Program-made: the position numbers and the translations under genes
The notes under the pieces: model-generated
Database searches by the model: none
What the model was told of the DNA's origin: nothing
Seen by the model: the letters and a program-made list of their open reading frames with translations, nothing else
NCBI GenBank assembly: GCA_025998775.1
Contig: BNWK01000079.1
Location: 1 to 6,055, forward strand
From: Alphaproteobacteria bacterium
GTDB lineage: Bacteria; Pseudomonadota; Alphaproteobacteria; UBA3830
Reading direction: 5' to 3'
Length of the DNA stretch: 6,055 bases
In this document: piece by piece, positions 4,743-6,055 of the stretch
How positions within the stretch are numbered: position 1 is the first letter of the stretch
Layout: the number at the start of each line of letters is the position of its first letter

Positions 4743-5675
4743 GTGAAAAATCTTTTTTTAATTTTATTGTTTTTCCTCTGTGGTTGTTCTCAGATGGAGA
4801 ATGTAGCCGAAAATGATCCCAATAGTATTGTTGCCCGTCACAAGGCGTATGTTCGTCTCGTCGACCTACTGGAGCAAAGCCTAAAAAACGGAATGTCAAA
4901 AGAGCAGATGAATAAGATTCTCCATACTTTTGAAAGTGATTTTCTTGGCGTAGGAATTACAGAAAGCAAACCATTCATGCAGTGCGTAAAAGCATATCAG
5001 GATCTTTCGCAACTCATAAAAAGTTGGCCAAAAGAAAACGCAGAGTACGATGGAGTTATTGATGCTGTCGAACATATGCAGGAACGGCTTCTGAAAGATT
5101 TAAAAGTGCTGAAAACAATTGCATTTAGTGACGACGATGGGAAATATGCGGTCAGCCATTTCTTGGAGTGTGGCTATGTGGATTACTTTACCTATCCTTT
5201 TATTATAAGATGTCCGGATTTTTTTGATAAACGCATCGCAGAATCCATCGAGAAAAAATCATTTTCTCCAGCTATAGCTTTTGCGTTATACGCGAAGTTA
5301 TTCGATTCAAAATATTGGAAATATGAAACTCCGGACGTAGTAGTCTTGTCTGGCAACAATTTCTCCGGACATATATTGTTGCTTGCTCCACCAGGATGTT
5401 GTTGTAATATGGATGTTTATACATTCTACGCCAATAAGAATGGAGGCATTGAGAAAATTTACAGAAAAGACGATCTCAACTCTCCCGATGGAAACGGCTT
5501 TGGAATACATAATATCAGAGATTATTACTATAAATGGAACCCGGACAAGGGGATAATTACGTTTTTGTATCAGACTTTGGACGGTGATGATGAAAAAGAT
5601 TTTAAATTTATTCCAGAAAAAAAGCAGTGGATTCTTCATGAATCGCGAAAAGTGCCGTATCCATATGGAAAGTAA
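4743..5675 (+). CDS. Putative lipoprotein, 310 aa, function unknown
   Basis: The GTG start gives MKNLFLILLFFLCGC, a lipoprotein signal: a short basic N-region, a hydrophobic core and a cysteine (residue 15) in the lipobox L-C-G-C. Cysteine at -2 is unusual but tolerable. The mature protein would be lipid-anchored, periplasmic or surface. Residues about 30-130 look helical and charged. Residues 130-310 are rich in aromatic residues, with YFTYPFIIRCPDFF (148-161), a small Cys cluster in APPGCCCNMD (215-224), and a beta-like tail with YYYKWNPDKG and FKFIPEKKQW. I recognise no family. An ATG 14 bases upstream runs straight into TAG, so GTG 4743 is the sensible start, with only a weak ribosome binding site. 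It precedes the MORN lipoprotein gene by 4 bp, so the two are probably co-transcribed. Confidence 0.75.
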   Translation: MKNLFLILLFFLCGCSQMENVAENDPNSIVARHKAYVRLVDLLEQSLKNGMSKEQMNKILHTFESDFLGVGITESKPFMQCVKAYQDLSQLIKSWPKENAEYDGVIDAVEHMQERLLKDLKVLKTIAFSDDDGKYAVSHFLECGYVDYFTYPFIIRCPDFFDKRIAESIEKKSFSPAIAFALYAKLFDSKYWKYETPDVVVLSGNNFSGHILLLAPPGCCCNMDVYTFYANKNGGIEKIYRKDDLNSPDGNGFGIHNIRDYYYKWNPDKGIITFLYQTLDGDDEKDFKFIPEKKQWILHESRKVPYPYGK

Positions 5676-5679
5676 GACA

Positions 5680-6055
5680 ATGAAAAAAACGCTTATTCTT
5701 CTTTTGCTGCTGGGAGGATGCACTGATCCTACCAATGATAGATCTCAAGTCAGCAACCTTCATTGTGAATACGGAAAATATACCGGCGAAATCAACGCCA
5801 AAAATGTTCCACACGGAAAGGGAAAATATACGTACTCAGATGGATGTGTCTATGAGGGAGATTTTATAGATGGGCTGCCGCACGGAAAAGGAAAGGGAAT
5901 CAAAGCAGATGGCAGTGTTTTTGAAGGAGATTTTATGTGTGGAGTACCGTACGGAAAAGTAAGGATAACATATGCTGATGGCATCATCTATGAGGGAGAA
6001 TACACCGATATTTGGCCGCATGGAAAAGGAAAAAAGCTATATCCCGATGGAACTA
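5680..6055 (+). CDS. MORN-repeat lipoprotein, partial (runs off the window)
   Basis: ATG 5680 gives MKKTLILLLLLGGC, a lipoprotein signal with lipobox L-G-G-C and the lipidated cysteine at residue 14. After a 19-residue linker come four MORN repeats beginning at about Y34, Y58, F81 and Y104 (bases 5779, 5851, 5920, 5989), spaced 23-24 residues. Each follows Y/F-x-G-[DE]-[FYI] ... P-[HY]-G-K-x-[KRI] ... Y/A-x-D-G. MORN repeats form extended beta-hairpin arrays that mediate lipid, protein or cell-wall contacts; here they would face the periplasm or surface. The third repeat has lost the G after GK (PYGKVRI). An in-frame ATG at 5665 overlaps the previous gene by 11 bases and would add MESKT before the signal peptide; 5680 is more typical. 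The end is not in the window. Confidence 0.85.
   Translation, partial: MKKTLILLLLLGGCTDPTNDRSQVSNLHCEYGKYTGEINAKNVPHGKGKYTYSDGCVYEGDFIDGLPHGKGKGIKADGSVFEGDFMCGVPYGKVRITYADGIIYEGEYTDIWPHGKGKKLYPDGT

Noticed and set aside
5307..5735. Antisense 142-codon ORF across the lipoprotein genes
   Set aside because: It spans two well-supported plus-strand genes and has no ribosome binding site; a frame shadow.
1..6055. CRISPR array, tRNA, rRNA, riboswitch or complete insertion sequence
   Set aside because: No evenly spaced repeats, cloverleaf-like or conserved rRNA segments, or paired element ends were seen on either strand.

Overview
The window is AT-rich (about 39% GC by eye) bacterial DNA read with the standard code; TGA and TAA both end real genes. 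Two lipoprotein signal peptides point to a diderm (Gram-negative-type) cell. IS200-type transposase debris, a DUF4143 ATPase remnant, UPF0158 and MORN repeats suggest an anaerobe or host-associated lineage such as Spirochaetes, Fibrobacterota, Elusimicrobiota or Lentisphaerae, but the sequence does not settle which. It looks like a low-density accessory region: intact small genes separated by pieces of broken ones.

Left part (1-1906, plus strand). A decayed C-terminal scrap of an IS200-like Y1 transposase (about 3-112) ends in a perfect 10-bp hairpin. It abuts a lincosamide/aminoglycoside-type nucleotidyltransferase with no start codon and no C-terminal third (127-453). A 38-codon ORF follows and is ATGA-coupled to the largest gene, a 450-aa DUF6880-family protein (554-1906).

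Middle (1910-3768). On the minus strand, running right to left, are cutA (2715-3035), a 68-codon unknown ORF whose ATG overlaps the cutA stop, and a UPF0158-family gene (1910-2359) broken by one in-frame TAA. The UPF0158 and DUF6880 stop codons converge with 3 bp between them. Divergent from cutA is an intact AlkD-like DNA glycosylase gene (3094-3768) that keeps the active-site residues.

Right part (3769-6055). A stand-alone 167-aa unknown gene on the minus strand has its own promoter and a weak terminator. Beyond it is a frameshifted C-terminal remnant of a DUF4143-type AAA+ ATPase (4502-4680, minus). A plus-strand pair of lipoprotein genes follows: a 310-aa unknown, then a MORN-repeat lipoprotein that runs off the window, 4 bp apart and probably one transcript.

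How the genes work together: CutA (metal-ion homeostasis) and the AlkD-like protein (alkylation repair) look like independent housekeeping functions that share an upstream region. The lipoprotein pair is the best candidate for a cooperating unit, at the cell envelope. I find no CRISPR array, tRNA, rRNA or complete mobile element, and nothing I could defend as a recognisable defence system. The most informative signals are the several overlooked gene remnants, three ATGA-coupled small-ORF junctions, and the uncharacterised 167-aa and lipoprotein genes.
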